Source of the DNA: Actinacidiphila oryziradicis
GTDB taxonomy: Bacteria; Actinomycetota; Actinomycetes; Streptomycetales; Streptomycetaceae
Length of the DNA: 64,000 nucleotides
Assembly (NCBI RefSeq): GCF_005047355.1
Contig: NZ_SUMC01000019.1
Location: 1-64,000 of the forward strand
Reading direction: 5' to 3'
The notes under the pieces are model-generated. The model was given only the letters and a program-made list of their open reading frames with translations, was not told the origin of the DNA and ran no database searches. Every line of letters starts with the position of its first letter. The first letter of the stretch is position 1. The translations under genes were made by a program, and so were the position numbers. Shown in pieces: positions 18,032 to 28,280 of the stretch.

Positions 18032-18700
18032 ATGCCGTCGTCACACCTGCCAGGCGGTGTCCTGGTCTTCACCCGCACCACTGCCTACCGTCACGACTCC
18101 ATTCCGGCGGGCATCGACGCCCTGGGCGAGCTGGCCGCCGGTGAGGGACTGAAGACGTACGCCACCGATGACCCCGGTGTCTTCACCGCGGGTGACCTCG
18201 CCTCGTACTCGGCTGTCGTCTTCCTCTCCACCAGCGGCGATGTCCTCACAGAGGAGGGCAAGGCCGCCCTGGAGCGGTACATCGGCTCGGGTGGCGGCTT
18301 CGTCGGGGTGCATTCGGCGGCCTGCACCGAGTACGGGTGGCCGTACTACGGCGAGCTGGTGGGCGCGCGGTTCGACGGGCACCCGGACATCCAGCCCGCC
18401 GTGGTCACTGTGGAGGACGCCGGCCATCCGGCCACCGCGCACCTTCCCGAGCGGTGGGAGTGGACCGACGAGTGGTACAACTTCCGCGCCAACCCGCGCC
18501 CCGGCGTCCGGGTCCTGGCGACCGTCGACGAGCGGCTCTACGAGGGCGGCACCATGGGGAATGACCATCCCCTGGTGTGGTGCCACCGGCTCGGCGACGG
18601 CCGGGCGTTCTACACCGCCCTCGGCCACAGCGCCGAGGCCTATGCCGATCCGGCCTTCCGCGCCCATCTGCTGGGCGCGCTGCGATGGGCCAGGGGATAG
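18032..18700 (+). CDS. ThuA-like domain protein
   Basis: A 222-residue protein of the ThuA (trehalose-utilisation) family, a class I glutamine-amidotransferase-like fold. Visible are VLVFTRTTAYRHDSIPAG, GGGFVGVHSAACTEYGWP, ELVGARFDGHPDIQP and GRAFYTALGHSAEAYAD, all family landmarks. The exact reaction is unsettled; ThuA proteins are linked to disaccharide oxidation or metabolism. ATG 18032 (MPSSHLPGG) is preferred over a TTG six bases upstream. No signal peptide. It stands alone between the kinase and the SMR gene. Confidence 0.88.
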   Translation: MPSSHLPGGVLVFTRTTAYRHDSIPAGIDALGELAAGEGLKTYATDDPGVFTAGDLASYSAVVFLSTSGDVLTEEGKAALERYIGSGGGFVGVHSAACTEYGWPYYGELVGARFDGHPDIQPAVVTVEDAGHPATAHLPERWEWTDEWYNFRANPRPGVRVLATVDERLYEGGTMGNDHPLVWCHRLGDGRAFYTALGHSAEAYADPAFRAHLLGALRWARG

Positions 18701-18750
18701 ACCTGGCCCAGGGCCTTTCCAGGCGGGGCAAGAGAGGCGATACGTACAGT

Positions 18751-18770
18751 CGTACACATCGTTGTGTACG
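18751..18770. promoter_or_regulatory. TetR-type operator before the SMR gene
   Basis: CGTACACATCGTTGTGTACG has perfect 7-bp arms and sits ten bases before the SMR ATG. Related half-sites flank it (TACGTACA at 18741 and TTGTACACA just before the ATG), giving an array of GTACA motifs over about 40 bp. The TetR gene two genes along is the likely binder. Confidence 0.7.
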
Positions 18771-18779
18771 CTTGTACAC

Positions 18780-19100
18780 ATGCCATATGTGATCCTGGGC
18801 ACCGCCATACTCGCCGAAGTGCTCGGAACGACCTCGATGAAGTACAGCGAGGGCTTCAGCAAGCTGTGGCCCTCGCTCGGCTCCGCCGCCGGGTACCTGA
18901 TCGCGTTCGCGCTGCTCGCGCAGGCGCTGAAGACCATGCCGGTCGGTACCGTGTACGCGATCTGGGCCGGCATCGGCACTGCCGCCGTCGCCGCGATCGG
19001 CATGGTCTTCCTCGGCGAGGCGGCCACCGCGGCCAAGATGATCGGGCTGCTGCTGGTGATCGCCGGTGTGATCGTCCTCAACCTCGGCGGGGCCCACTGA
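18780..19100 (+). CDS. SMR-family multidrug efflux protein
   Basis: A 106-residue small multidrug resistance protein with four transmembrane helices. The essential membrane glutamate is E13 in ILAEVLGTTSMKYSEGF. Helix 3 contains GTVYAIWAGIGTAAVA, with W and G residues typical of EmrE/QacE. It exports quaternary ammonium or similar cations in exchange for protons. The ATG has no Shine-Dalgarno sequence and follows the GTACA operator array directly, suggesting a leaderless transcript. Its TGA overlaps the TetR ATG by one base, so regulator and pump are one operon. Confidence 0.93.
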   Translation: MPYVILGTAILAEVLGTTSMKYSEGFSKLWPSLGSAAGYLIAFALLAQALKTMPVGTVYAIWAGIGTAAVAAIGMVFLGEAATAAKMIGLLLVIAGVIVLNLGGAH

Positions 19101-19645
19101 TGGTCCGGCGCTACGACCCCGAGCGGCGCCAGCGCCTCATCGACGCCGCGATCAGAGTCGTCGGCGAACGCGGCATCGGCGGTCTCAGCCACCGGGCCGT
19201 CGCCGCCGAGGCGGATGTCCCGCTCGGCTCGACCACGTATCACTTCTCGACCCTCGACGACCTGCTGGTGGCCGCCCTCCACCAGGTCAATGAGCGGTTC
19301 ATGCTGGAGATCACCAGCTGGGAGGCGCTCGTCGGACCGGAGGACGACTTCGCCGACGCGCTCGCCCGCCTCGTCGAGGAGCTGATCACCCGGGACCGGC
19401 CCCGGATCGAGCTGGAGTACGAGCTCTATCTCGCCGCGCTGCGCCGCCCCGCCGTGCGGCCGATCGCGGCGGAATGGGTGGATCTGATGGCCGACATCCT
19501 GGCCCTGCGCACCGACCGCGGTACCGCGCAGGCGCTCGCCGCGCTGATCGACGGTATGTCACTGCAGGCACTGCTGACCGGTCGTGCATTTGACCGCGAG
19601 CAGGCTCGGCGAATGTTTGATCGAATCCTCATGGACCCCCGCTGA
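19100..19645 (+). CDS. TetR-family repressor of the SMR pump
   Basis: A 181-residue TetR regulator. The N-terminal HTH is seen in RRQRLIDAAIRVVGERGIGG followed by LSHRAVAAEADVPLGSTTYH. The C-terminal ligand domain is all-helical. The ATG overlaps the SMR stop (TGATG), so it is co-expressed with the pump and probably represses the shared promoter at 18741-18780. Autoregulation and ligand identity are inference. Confidence 0.9.
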   Translation: MVRRYDPERRQRLIDAAIRVVGERGIGGLSHRAVAAEADVPLGSTTYHFSTLDDLLVAALHQVNERFMLEITSWEALVGPEDDFADALARLVEELITRDRPRIELEYELYLAALRRPAVRPIAAEWVDLMADILALRTDRGTAQALAALIDGMSLQALLTGRAFDREQARRMFDRILMDPR

Positions 19646-19770
19646 CCTTGCCTTTTCCGGTTCCGCGCTGGCCGATACCGGCCGCGACCTAATCCGTCCA
19701 CCGGTGCTCCCCGCACGGGCCTGCGGAATAGATCGATTCTTGTGCAGAGGCGATTCCAAGGGGCAGGTAG

Positions 19771-20994
19771 ATGAAGCAGGCGATGAAGGACATACCGAAG
19801 GCCGTATGGCTGCTGGCCGCAGGCATGTTCGTCGTCGCCGCGGTGAGTTTCACCTTTGTCTACCTCTTCGTCTACCTCACCGGCCCGCGGGGCCTCAGCA
19901 CCTCCGAAGCGGGCCTGATCGCCGGCATCGGCGGCGTCGGCATGGTCGCCGGCAACTTCACCGGTGGCTGGTTCGGCGACCACCTGGGCCACCGCCGTAC
20001 CGTCATCGCGGGCATGGTGGTCTCCGGTGCCGGGCTCGCCCTGCTCCCGCTCGTCCCGACCGGCGCGCTGCTGATCCTCTTCCCGGTCTGCCAGTACGGC
20101 ACCGGCATGACCCGCGCCTCCAACGGCGCACTCATCGCCTTCTCTGTCCCCGAGGGCTCCCGCCGCCAGGGCTTCGCCCTGCTGCGCTTCTTCGCCAACG
20201 CGGGCGTCACTGTCGGACCGCCGCTCGGCGCGCTGATCGCCGCGCACTACTCGTACGGCTGGCTCTTCGTCGCCGACGGCGCCGGCATGCTCTTCTTCGC
20301 CGTCTGGGCCGCCATGATCCTTCCCGCCAACGGCAACAAACGCCAGCGGAAGGAGGACCTCCCCGCGGACGCCCCCAGCCTGTGGACCGCGCTGCGGGGC
20401 CGTCCCGCGGTCCTCGTCGTCCTCGCCGCGGTCCTCGTCGCCGACACCATCTACCGCCAGCAGTACTCCACGCTGCCGGTCTTCCTCGACGACCACGGCT
20501 TCAGCACCGGCTTCTACGGCGCGCTCATCGCCATCAACGGCGGCCTCGTCATCCTGCTGGAACTTCCCGTCACCGTCGCCCTCCGCAGGCGGGCGCCCCT
20601 GCTGGTGATCGGCTCCGGCCTGCTGCTCGTCGCCCTTGGCTACGCCGCCCTCATCGCGGGCGGCCACATCGCCACCGCCATCGTCATGATGGCGCTGCTC
20701 ACCGTCGGCGACATCCTCTACAAGTCGCCCTCCACCGCCTACGTCGCCGACCACGCCCCCGACCACCTCCAGGGCCGCTTCCAGAGCATGTACTCGGGCG
20801 CCTCCATCAGCGGCGTGGTCCTCGCCGCCCCTCTCGGCGGCGTGCTCTACCAGGCCGCGCCGGGCCTGCTCTGGCCGCTCTGTACCGCGCTCGGCGTGGC
20901 CGCCGCCATCGCGGTGCTCGGTGCCCACCGCCGCCACGGCCTCCGGCCCGCCCTGGCCGACCAGAGCCCGGTGTCGGCAGCGGCCCAGTCCTGA
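19771..20994 (+). CDS. MFS transporter
   Basis: A 407-residue major-facilitator protein with about 12 hydrophobic helices. The inter-helix 2-3 motif appears as GGWFGDHLGHRR, a variant of GxxxDRxGRR. A central hydrophilic loop (NGNKRQRKEDLP) separates the two halves. The DHA1-like arrangement suggests drug or metabolite export, but the substrate is unknown. Shine-Dalgarno AAGGGG precedes the ATG by about six bases. It follows the SMR-TetR pair by 125 bp, so it may belong to the same efflux region but is probably a separate transcript. Confidence 0.88.
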   Translation: MKQAMKDIPKAVWLLAAGMFVVAAVSFTFVYLFVYLTGPRGLSTSEAGLIAGIGGVGMVAGNFTGGWFGDHLGHRRTVIAGMVVSGAGLALLPLVPTGALLILFPVCQYGTGMTRASNGALIAFSVPEGSRRQGFALLRFFANAGVTVGPPLGALIAAHYSYGWLFVADGAGMLFFAVWAAMILPANGNKRQRKEDLPADAPSLWTALRGRPAVLVVLAAVLVADTIYRQQYSTLPVFLDDHGFSTGFYGALIAINGGLVILLELPVTVALRRRAPLLVIGSGLLLVALGYAALIAGGHIATAIVMMALLTVGDILYKSPSTAYVADHAPDHLQGRFQSMYSGASISGVVLAAPLGGVLYQAAPGLLWPLCTALGVAAAIAVLGAHRRHGLRPALADQSPVSAAAQS

Positions 20995-21110
20995 CGCCGC
21001 ACCTGTGGCCCTTTCAGGGCAGGGGAGCACGTCAAGGGCATGTTCCCGCCCCTAGGAGCCAGGCGCCTCGGGACGGCCGCCGCGGACGCCGGTCTCGCAC
21101 TCCGGGCCGG

Positions 21111-21141
21111 TTGGGCAACGGGCCGGACCAGCGGCTAGCGT
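21111..21141 (+). promoter_or_regulatory. Promoter of dapD, leaderless
   Basis: TTGGGC (21111-21116), a 19-base spacer and TAGCGT (21136-21141) precede the ATG at 21149 by seven bases. Transcription would start at or next to the ATG. There is no Shine-Dalgarno sequence, consistent with a leaderless mRNA. Confidence 0.5.
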
Positions 21142-21148
21142 TCGACGC

Positions 21149-22141
21149 ATGACTGACTCGACCACCCTTACCCCCACCACCGGTGCCGTGGCCGCCGGCC
21201 TGGCCACGATCGCCGCCGACGGCACCGTCCTCGACACCTGGTTCCCGGCGCCGGTGCTCAGCGACGCGCCCGGGCCGGCCGGAACCGAGCGCCTTGGTGC
21301 CGACCATGTCGCGGAGCTGCTGGGCGACAACGCACGGAAGGCGCTGGGCCCGGACCCACGCCGAGGGGTCGAGATCGTCGCCGTACGCACCGTTATCGCC
21401 TCCACCGAAGACAAGCCTCTCGACACGCATGACGTGTATCTGCGCCTGCACCTGCTCAGCCACCGCCTGGTGAAGCCCAACGGCCAGAGCCTCGACGGCA
21501 TCTTCGGCCTGCTCGCCAATGTCGCCTGGACCTCCCTCGGCCCGGTCGCCGTCGACACGCTCGAGAGCGTCCGCCTCGCCGCCCGCGCAGAGGGCCTGCA
21601 TCTCTCTGTTTACGGCATCGACAAGTTTCCCCGCATGACGGACTACGTCGCCCCCTCCGGCGTCCGTATCGCCGACGCCGACCGCGTCCGCCTCGGCGCC
21701 CACCTCGCCGCCGGCACCACCGTCATGCACGAGGGCTTCGTCAACTTCAACGCTGGCACCCTCGGCACCTCCATGGTCGAGGGCCGCATCAGCCAGGGTG
21801 TCATCGTCGGCGACGGCTCCGACATCGGTGGCGGCGCCTCGATCATGGGCACCCTCTCCGGTGGCGGCAAGCAGATCATCTCCATCGGCGAACGCTGCCT
21901 CCTCGGCGCCGAATCCGGCATCGGTATCGCCCTCGGCGACGACACCGTCGTCGAAGCCGGCCTCTATGTCACCGCCGGCACCCGCGTCACCCTCCCCGAC
22001 GGCAAGATCGTCAAAGCCCTTGAACTCTCCGGCGCCAGCAATCTGCTCTTCCGCCGCAACTCCACGACCGGCACGGTCGAGGTCCTGCCCCGCACCGGCT
22101 CCTGGGGCGGCCTGAACGAGGTGCTCCACAGCCACAACTGA
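21149..22141 (+). CDS. dapD: 2,3,4,5-tetrahydropyridine-2,6-dicarboxylate N-succinyltransferase
   Basis: Lysine/diaminopimelate pathway enzyme that succinylates tetrahydrodipicolinate. The 330-residue protein is the actinobacterial long form: an N-terminal domain of about 150 residues, then a left-handed beta-helix of hexapeptide repeats (from about 170 onward) with [34 protein letters not shown] and [17 protein letters not shown]. The C-terminal beta region contains [16 protein letters not shown]. There is no ribosome-binding site before the ATG, and the promoter -10 is only seven bases away. It supplies meso-DAP precursors for the cell wall. Confidence 0.95.
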   Translation: MTDSTTLTPTTGAVAAGLATIAADGTVLDTWFPAPVLSDAPGPAGTERLGADHVAELLGDNARKALGPDPRRGVEIVAVRTVIASTEDKPLDTHDVYLRLHLLSHRLVKPNGQSLDGIFGLLANVAWTSLGPVAVDTLESVRLAARAEGLHLSVYGIDKFPRMTDYVAPSGVRIADADRVRLGAHLAAGTTVMHEGFVNFNAGTLGTSMVEGRISQGVIVGDGSDIGGGASIMGTLSGGGKQIISIGERCLLGAESGIGIALGDDTVVEAGLYVTAGTRVTLPDGKIVKALELSGASNLLFRRNSTTGTVEVLPRTGSWGGLNEVLHSHN

Positions 22142-22705
22142 CCTGCCCGCGCGCCGTGGCCGCGATGGCCTCCGGCCCGGGCTGCCGGTCGCGGTGGCCC
22201 GGGCACCGTCGAGCCGCGCCGCTTTGGCCTCTGTCCGCCGCGGCGGACAGAGGGGCGACGGGGCCGCCGGGCGCCGGCCATGTGCCGGCGCGACGCCGCA
22301 GCCCGGAGCCGATCCACGGCTCTGCCGGGCGGATCCTCGGGGCCGTTGCCGCGCCGATACCGCGCCGTGACGGCGAGACGTGCGGTGGTGCGGACCGCGG
22401 TGGCGGACCGGTAGCAGCCCGGATGCGCACTGGAGCATCGGCCACGCCGCGTCGGCGGGCCGGGGTTGCGACCGCTGGACGGGCCCCGGTTCTCAAACGC
22501 CGTCCGGCACAGGACACAGCGCAGGCACAGCCACACCGTTCCGGTCTGATCCGGAAGTGGACGCCCGGGTTTCTACGCGCGTCAACCCGCTGCTCCGCCA
22601 AGGTCGTTGTCCAAGCACCGGACATGCGGTGGCCGGGCCCGAAGACGTCTAGGCTATGAGGGCGCTTCTCGCGCACCCCGCCCCCGTATGAGGAGATGTT
22701 CCGCC
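22142..22705. other. 564-bp gene-free region with a 26-bp perfect palindrome
   Basis: I find no supportable gene here. The region is extremely GC-rich. A 26-bp perfect palindrome without a loop occupies 22228-22253, built from CCTCTGTCCGCCG and its complement. It may act as a terminator for dapD. The promoter of the next gene must lie toward the right end; AGGAG at 22691-22695 is its ribosome-binding site. Confidence 0.55.
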
Positions 22706-24187
22706 ATGGCCGCTGACCGCCTCGACCTGCCGCCCGTACGGCTGCTCCCCGAGGACGAGCTGGCGCGGCAAGCGCTCGCCGCACCTCTGCTCCAGCGGGC
22801 GGTACTACTGGCGCGCTGGGCCGCACCGCATGTCCAGGTGGACGCGATGGGCGAGCTGGCCGAGGCCGACCTGCGGCGCGCCGCCGCCGAACTGGGACTG
22901 GAGGACGAGCCGGACGGCCTGCCCGACACCGCGCAGGCATGGGGTGTCGCCGTCGACTCCGGGCTGGTCGAGCTGGAGGTCGACGAGTCGGCGGCGGAGG
23001 CCGCGGGGCTCGACGAACCCGCCGGACAGGCGGCGCCCGGCGAGGCGCTCACGCAGCTGGACGGCGGCCGGCCGCAGGACGTGCTTGAGGTATGGCTGGC
23101 GGCGGTGGAGACCGCGCTCGCCGAGGCCGCCTCGCCCGACCTGGAGGGGCTCCTCGACGATCTCGGCCCGGACGGCGAGGTCGACCAGGACGCGACCGGC
23201 TGGGACCCGGAGGAGGAGGCCGAGTTCCTCGACGGGGCGCTGGGCAACCTGTACCTCTTCAGCGCGCTGGAGGAGAACGAGACCGGGACGGTGCCCCTCC
23301 CCGTGCTGGCCGCCTCCATGGTGGTGCCGGAGGAGATGGAGGACCCGACGGACGCGGTCCTGGAAGAGGTCACCGAGGTGATGATGCGCCTCGACGAACA
23401 CTTCCGGCTGCTCATCAGCACCGGCCTGATCGACTACGAGCCGGTCGACGAGGCGCTGATCGAGGAGGAGGACCTGGAGGACGACGAGGCGGCCACGACG
23501 ATGCAGCAGCTCGACCCCGACGAGGTGTCCCGCTACGGCCTGGTCCGGCTCACCCCGCTCGGCGTCTACGGAGTGCGCGCCCGCATGATCGAGACAGGCG
23601 TGCACGCGCCCGCCTCCGGGGATCTCGCCGACCAGCCCGCCACCGAACTGCTCGAAGCCCTCTTCGACTACCCCGACCATGCCGCCCGCCGCGAGGCCGA
23701 CCAGTGGCTCGCCGCCCGCAAGCCCGCCGACGCCGCCCGCGAGCTGCTGCACGCGGCACGCGGCGACGACCGCAACGCCCCGGCCCGGCGGCTGGTCGCC
23801 CAGCAGACCCTCAGCCTGCTCGGCGGCGAGGCCGAGGGCGCTCTCCGTGAAGTCCTCGAGGACCGGCAGCTCGGTGGCCTCGCCCGGGTGTGGCTTGCCG
23901 AACGGGACGCCACCGACGTACCGCCGCCGGACGAGGAGATGGTCTTCTGGCTGACCATCGACACCCTCGCCGCCCAGCTCGACGCCGATGACGACGCGGA
24001 GCTGCTGGAAGAGCTGGTCACCGATCTCGTCGCACGGCACGACGGGTTCTTCTCGACGGCCTGGCGGGTCGACCACCCGGCGACCGCGGATGTGCTGGAG
24101 GCCATGGGGCGGCTCCACCCCGACAAGCAGCTCGCCAAGGAGGCCAGGAAGGCCGCTTTCAAGGCGCGGTCGGCCAACAGCGTCTGA
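22706..24187 (+). CDS. Long acidic protein, function unknown
   Basis: A 493-residue protein conserved in appearance with other streptomycete hypotheticals, but no function is known to me. It is very acidic, with runs of Asp/Glu (for example EEEDLEDDEAATT), predicted mostly alpha-helical, and lacks a signal peptide or membrane segment. The middle part has winged-helix-like text (YGLVRLTPLGVYGVRARM), and the second half looks like short HEAT-like helices (EALFDYPDHAARREADQWLA). The ATG at 22706 has AGGAG ten bases upstream. It is monocistronic and converges on the TerD-domain gene. Confidence 0.75.
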   Translation: MAADRLDLPPVRLLPEDELARQALAAPLLQRAVLLARWAAPHVQVDAMGELAEADLRRAAAELGLEDEPDGLPDTAQAWGVAVDSGLVELEVDESAAEAAGLDEPAGQAAPGEALTQLDGGRPQDVLEVWLAAVETALAEAASPDLEGLLDDLGPDGEVDQDATGWDPEEEAEFLDGALGNLYLFSALEENETGTVPLPVLAASMVVPEEMEDPTDAVLEEVTEVMMRLDEHFRLLISTGLIDYEPVDEALIEEEDLEDDEAATTMQQLDPDEVSRYGLVRLTPLGVYGVRARMIETGVHAPASGDLADQPATELLEALFDYPDHAARREADQWLAARKPADAARELLHAARGDDRNAPARRLVAQQTLSLLGGEAEGALREVLEDRQLGGLARVWLAERDATDVPPPDEEMVFWLTIDTLAAQLDADDDAELLEELVTDLVARHDGFFSTAWRVDHPATADVLEAMGRLHPDKQLAKEARKAAFKARSANSV

Positions 24188-24304
24188 GCGCGAGAAATCG
24201 CGCGGTAGTCCCCGCACTTTACGTGTGGCAGAGACAGCCGGGTCCGGCGCCGCCCCCGGCTACGGACCGCTCGCCGACCCGGCGGCCCTGCTCGCGCTGT
24301 GACG

Positions 24305-24335
24305 GGTGGGCGCCCTGCCCCGCGGGGCGCCCACC
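24305..24335. terminator. Hairpin terminator between convergent genes
   Basis: GGTGGGCGCCC pairs with GGGCGCCCACC in an 11-bp stem with a nine-base loop. It lies seven bases past the TerD-protein stop and downstream of the acidic-protein gene, so it could serve both. Confidence 0.7.
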
Positions 24336-24341
24336 TCCTTG

Positions 24342-25559
24342 TCAGAGCACTTGTGCGGCTGGCTTGACCATCCCCTTCGCCGTGCGGGAGTCGACGAACT
24401 CGCCGAGCGCCGTCATCTCCCACTCCCCGGTGGCCTGCCGGACCAGCTTGGCCATCATCACGCCCGTGCGCGCCTCGGCGTTCGTCAGGTCGAAGCGCAC
24501 CAGCTCCTCGCCGCTCGTGCCGTCGATCAGGCGGCAGTAGGCATTGGCGACATGGTTGAACTTCTGGCCGGAGAACGAATTCACGGTGAAGACCAGCCCG
24601 GTGACCTCCGGCGGCAGGCCGCCCAGATGGACCGTGATCGACTCGTCGTCGCCGCCACCCTCACCGGTGAGATTGTCCCCGGAGTGCTGAATCGCGCCAT
24701 TGATGATCGAGAGCCGTCCGAAATAGCAGGTCTCGATGTGATTGTGCTCGGGGCCGTACGCGATCACCGAAGCGTCCAGGTCGATTGCCTTGCCCCCGCG
24801 CGCCGGCTCCCAGCCGAGGCCCATCTTCACGGTCGACAGCAGCGGCTTCCCGCCCTTGACCAGCGACACCGTCTGATTCTTCTGCAGGCTCACCCGGCCC
24901 TTGTCCAGGTTGACCTTCCCGGTCCCCGGCGCGGGCGCGGGTGCCTGCGCCGCGGGCGGGCCGGACGGCGGCGGGGGGAGGTGAACGGCGGGGGCGCCCG
25001 TCGGCGGCGGACCGAAGCTCTGCGGGGCCGCGGCCGGGGCTTCGGCCGCCTCGTCGACGCTCACCCCGAAGTCCGTGGCGACGCCGGCCAGCCCGTTCGC
25101 GTACCCCTGCCCGACCGCACGGACCTTCCAGGCGCCGCCACGCCGGTAGACCTCGACCACCACGAGCGCGGTCTCGGTGCTGAGCCGGGGAGGCGTGAAA
25201 GTCGCGAGCACACTGCCGTCGTCCGCGCTGCGGATCGTCGCGGTCGGTTCAAACCCGGCAAACGTCGAGCCGGCGCCGCCCGCCGCGTCCGGGCTCACGG
25301 TCACGACGATCTTCTCGATCTCCGCCGGCACGGCCGCCGTGTCGACGCTGATGGCGTCGGGGGTCGCGCCGCCGCCCGGCCTGTGGGTCACCCCAGGCCC
25401 CTGCGGCTGGTTGTAGAAGACGAAGTCGTCGTCCGAGCGCACCTTGCCGTCAGCGGTGAGCAGCAGGCCGGACACGTCCAGCCGCACGGGCGCGGAGACG
25501 TCCACGGTCACGCGGGGCACCGACAGCGGGATGTTCGAGCCGGGAGTCATATCGGTCAT
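24342..25559 (-). CDS. Tandem TerD-domain stress protein
   Basis: A 405-residue protein with two TerD (tellurium-resistance/calcium-binding) domains joined by a Pro/Ala-rich linker (about residues 170-215). The first domain is divergent, with SDDDFVFYNQPQGPGV near residue 45. The second has the canonical IDLDASVIAYG, FGRLSIINGAIQHSGDNLTG and GDDESITVHL segments that bind calcium. TerD proteins take part in resistance to tellurite, phage and other stresses at the membrane in streptomycetes. The start MTDMTPGSNIPL is usual for the family; an alternative ATG is three codons in. The gene is divergent from argG. Confidence 0.9.
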   Translation of the reverse strand: MTDMTPGSNIPLSVPRVTVDVSAPVRLDVSGLLLTADGKVRSDDDFVFYNQPQGPGVTHRPGGGATPDAISVDTAAVPAEIEKIVVTVSPDAAGGAGSTFAGFEPTATIRSADDGSVLATFTPPRLSTETALVVVEVYRRGGAWKVRAVGQGYANGLAGVATDFGVSVDEAAEAPAAAPQSFGPPPTGAPAVHLPPPPSGPPAAQAPAPAPGTGKVNLDKGRVSLQKNQTVSLVKGGKPLLSTVKMGLGWEPARGGKAIDLDASVIAYGPEHNHIETCYFGRLSIINGAIQHSGDNLTGEGGGDDESITVHLGGLPPEVTGLVFTVNSFSGQKFNHVANAYCRLIDGTSGEELVRFDLTNAEARTGVMMAKLVRQATGEWEMTALGEFVDSRTAKGMVKPAAQVL

Positions 25560-25638
25560 GCCACCAATAACGATCCTCGGCGCTTTGCAGTTCCATTACC
25601 TCGTACGACTCAATGCCGATCCCAAAGGATCCCGCGCT

Positions 25639-27122
<1,484 letters not shown>

Positions 27123-27314
27123 CTGGCCGGTGGACGTCGCGGCCCGACGAGTTGGAGCGCCGGGCCGCAGCACTGCCGGCGGATGAACTCCGCCCGCCGC
27201 ACCGGATCGCCGGCTCGGCGCCGGCGGCATTGAGCTGTTCCTCTCAGGCCGCGTGCCACACGTCGTCGACAACACGCGACAGTTGAATACGTGTCCCCAC
27301 CAGTACCGAAGCCG

Positions 27315-27900
27315 TTACCTGCGCGTTTTGCGAAGTAGATCTGCGATTGCTTGGAGCACGGCATCGGGGCGGTCCTCGTGGAGCCAGCCGTGCCCGGCGT
27401 CATCGAGGATCTGGTGCTCACCGTGCGGGACGGATGCAGCCAGTTGCGCGTGCAGCGTGGTTTTGGCGTCGTTGATCTGACGCAGTGTTTCTTCGGGCCA
27501 CAGCTGGGCCTGGGTGTCGTCGTGCCCCAGGACGGTGAGCACGAGCAACGGCACGTCGGGGAGATCCGGTGCGCGCCGGAGTTCACCGGCGACCTCGCCG
27601 TATAGGTTCCGGTCCTCGTGCAGGCCGGCCTTCCACGCGGTGGTGAGGTGGTGTTCGATGAGCGGCTGGCGGACGGGCTCCGGCCATTTCGCGAAGAGCG
27701 GTGCGGCTTGGTCGCGGGCTTGCTGGAGCTGCTCCGGCGTCGGCTCCGGCCACTCCTGGTTGTGCATCTGCTCCACCTTCTCCCGCGCCTTCTGGGGTGC
27801 GCGGTCGTGGAGGTCCTCGTGGAAGGGATCCATCAGGAGCAGGCCGGCCACCTCGTCGGGGAAGCGCTGCGTGTAGTGGCGTGCGTACGCCCCTCCCAGG
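27315..27900 (-). pseudogene. Alpha/beta hydrolase, N-terminal half lost
   Basis: The C-terminal part of an alpha/beta-hydrolase. The readable peptide starts LGGAYARHYTQRFPDEVAGL, which is just after the nucleophile elbow (GHSxGG) of such enzymes, so the catalytic serine and everything before it are gone. It continues through a lid region to the catalytic-histidine motif DDAGHGWLHEDRP and ends normally with TAA. An open frame of 178 codons remains from a GTG at 27851, but without the catalytic serine it should be inactive. The break abuts an unrelated plus-strand fragment at about 27900. Confidence 0.68.
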
Positions 27901-27904
27901 GGCC

Positions 27905-28171
27905 TACGCCAGTTGCGACCGGAAGGCCACCTACGCTGGGCTGGCGGACTATGACGCGCCCTTCCACGACCGCTTCACCGGTGGCACCTTCCTGCCGTCC
28001 CTGTCCCAGCGCCGAGACTTCGCCGAACTCACTGCGGCGAACGAACTCGATCTTGCCCTCGTCAACCCGGAGTTCCGCGCCCGGGTGGGGCGGAGCCCTG
28101 CGGGAACTCTTCACCGGTTCCGGCCGCTGCTCAGCGATCAAGCGTGGACTGTCGTAGAGGAAGTGTTCTGA
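27905..28171 (+). pseudogene. Unrecognised gene fragment
   Basis: An open plus-strand frame reads TYAGLADYDAPFHDRFTGG, then FLPSLSQRRDFAELTAANEL and LALVNPEFRARVG, ending at 28169-28171. The amino-acid composition looks like real protein, not a shadow frame, but there is no plausible start or ribosome-binding site, and it begins exactly where the alpha/beta hydrolase is cut. I do not recognise the family. It is probably the tail of a gene whose front part was deleted together with the front of the hydrolase. Confidence 0.4.
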
Positions 28172-28280
28172 CAGGAACGTGGATCGGTGGGCCCGAGCGG
28201 TGAGGACGGGCTGATACCCGCTCCGACGGAGGTATCGCGGCGCCGGTAGCCGGTGGCCAGGGCCGTCAGAACCGGCCCTG

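Noticed and set aside
19646-19770. Possible attachment site or tRNA-like sequence in the gap before the MFS gene
   Set aside because: No cloverleaf or repeated core could be drawn; it is ordinary intergenic DNA.
24224-24301. Possible 25-codon ORF from a GTG, ending PLADPAALLAL
   Set aside because: No ribosome-binding site and no family evidence; it lies between the acidic-protein stop and the terminator. It could be real but I cannot support it.
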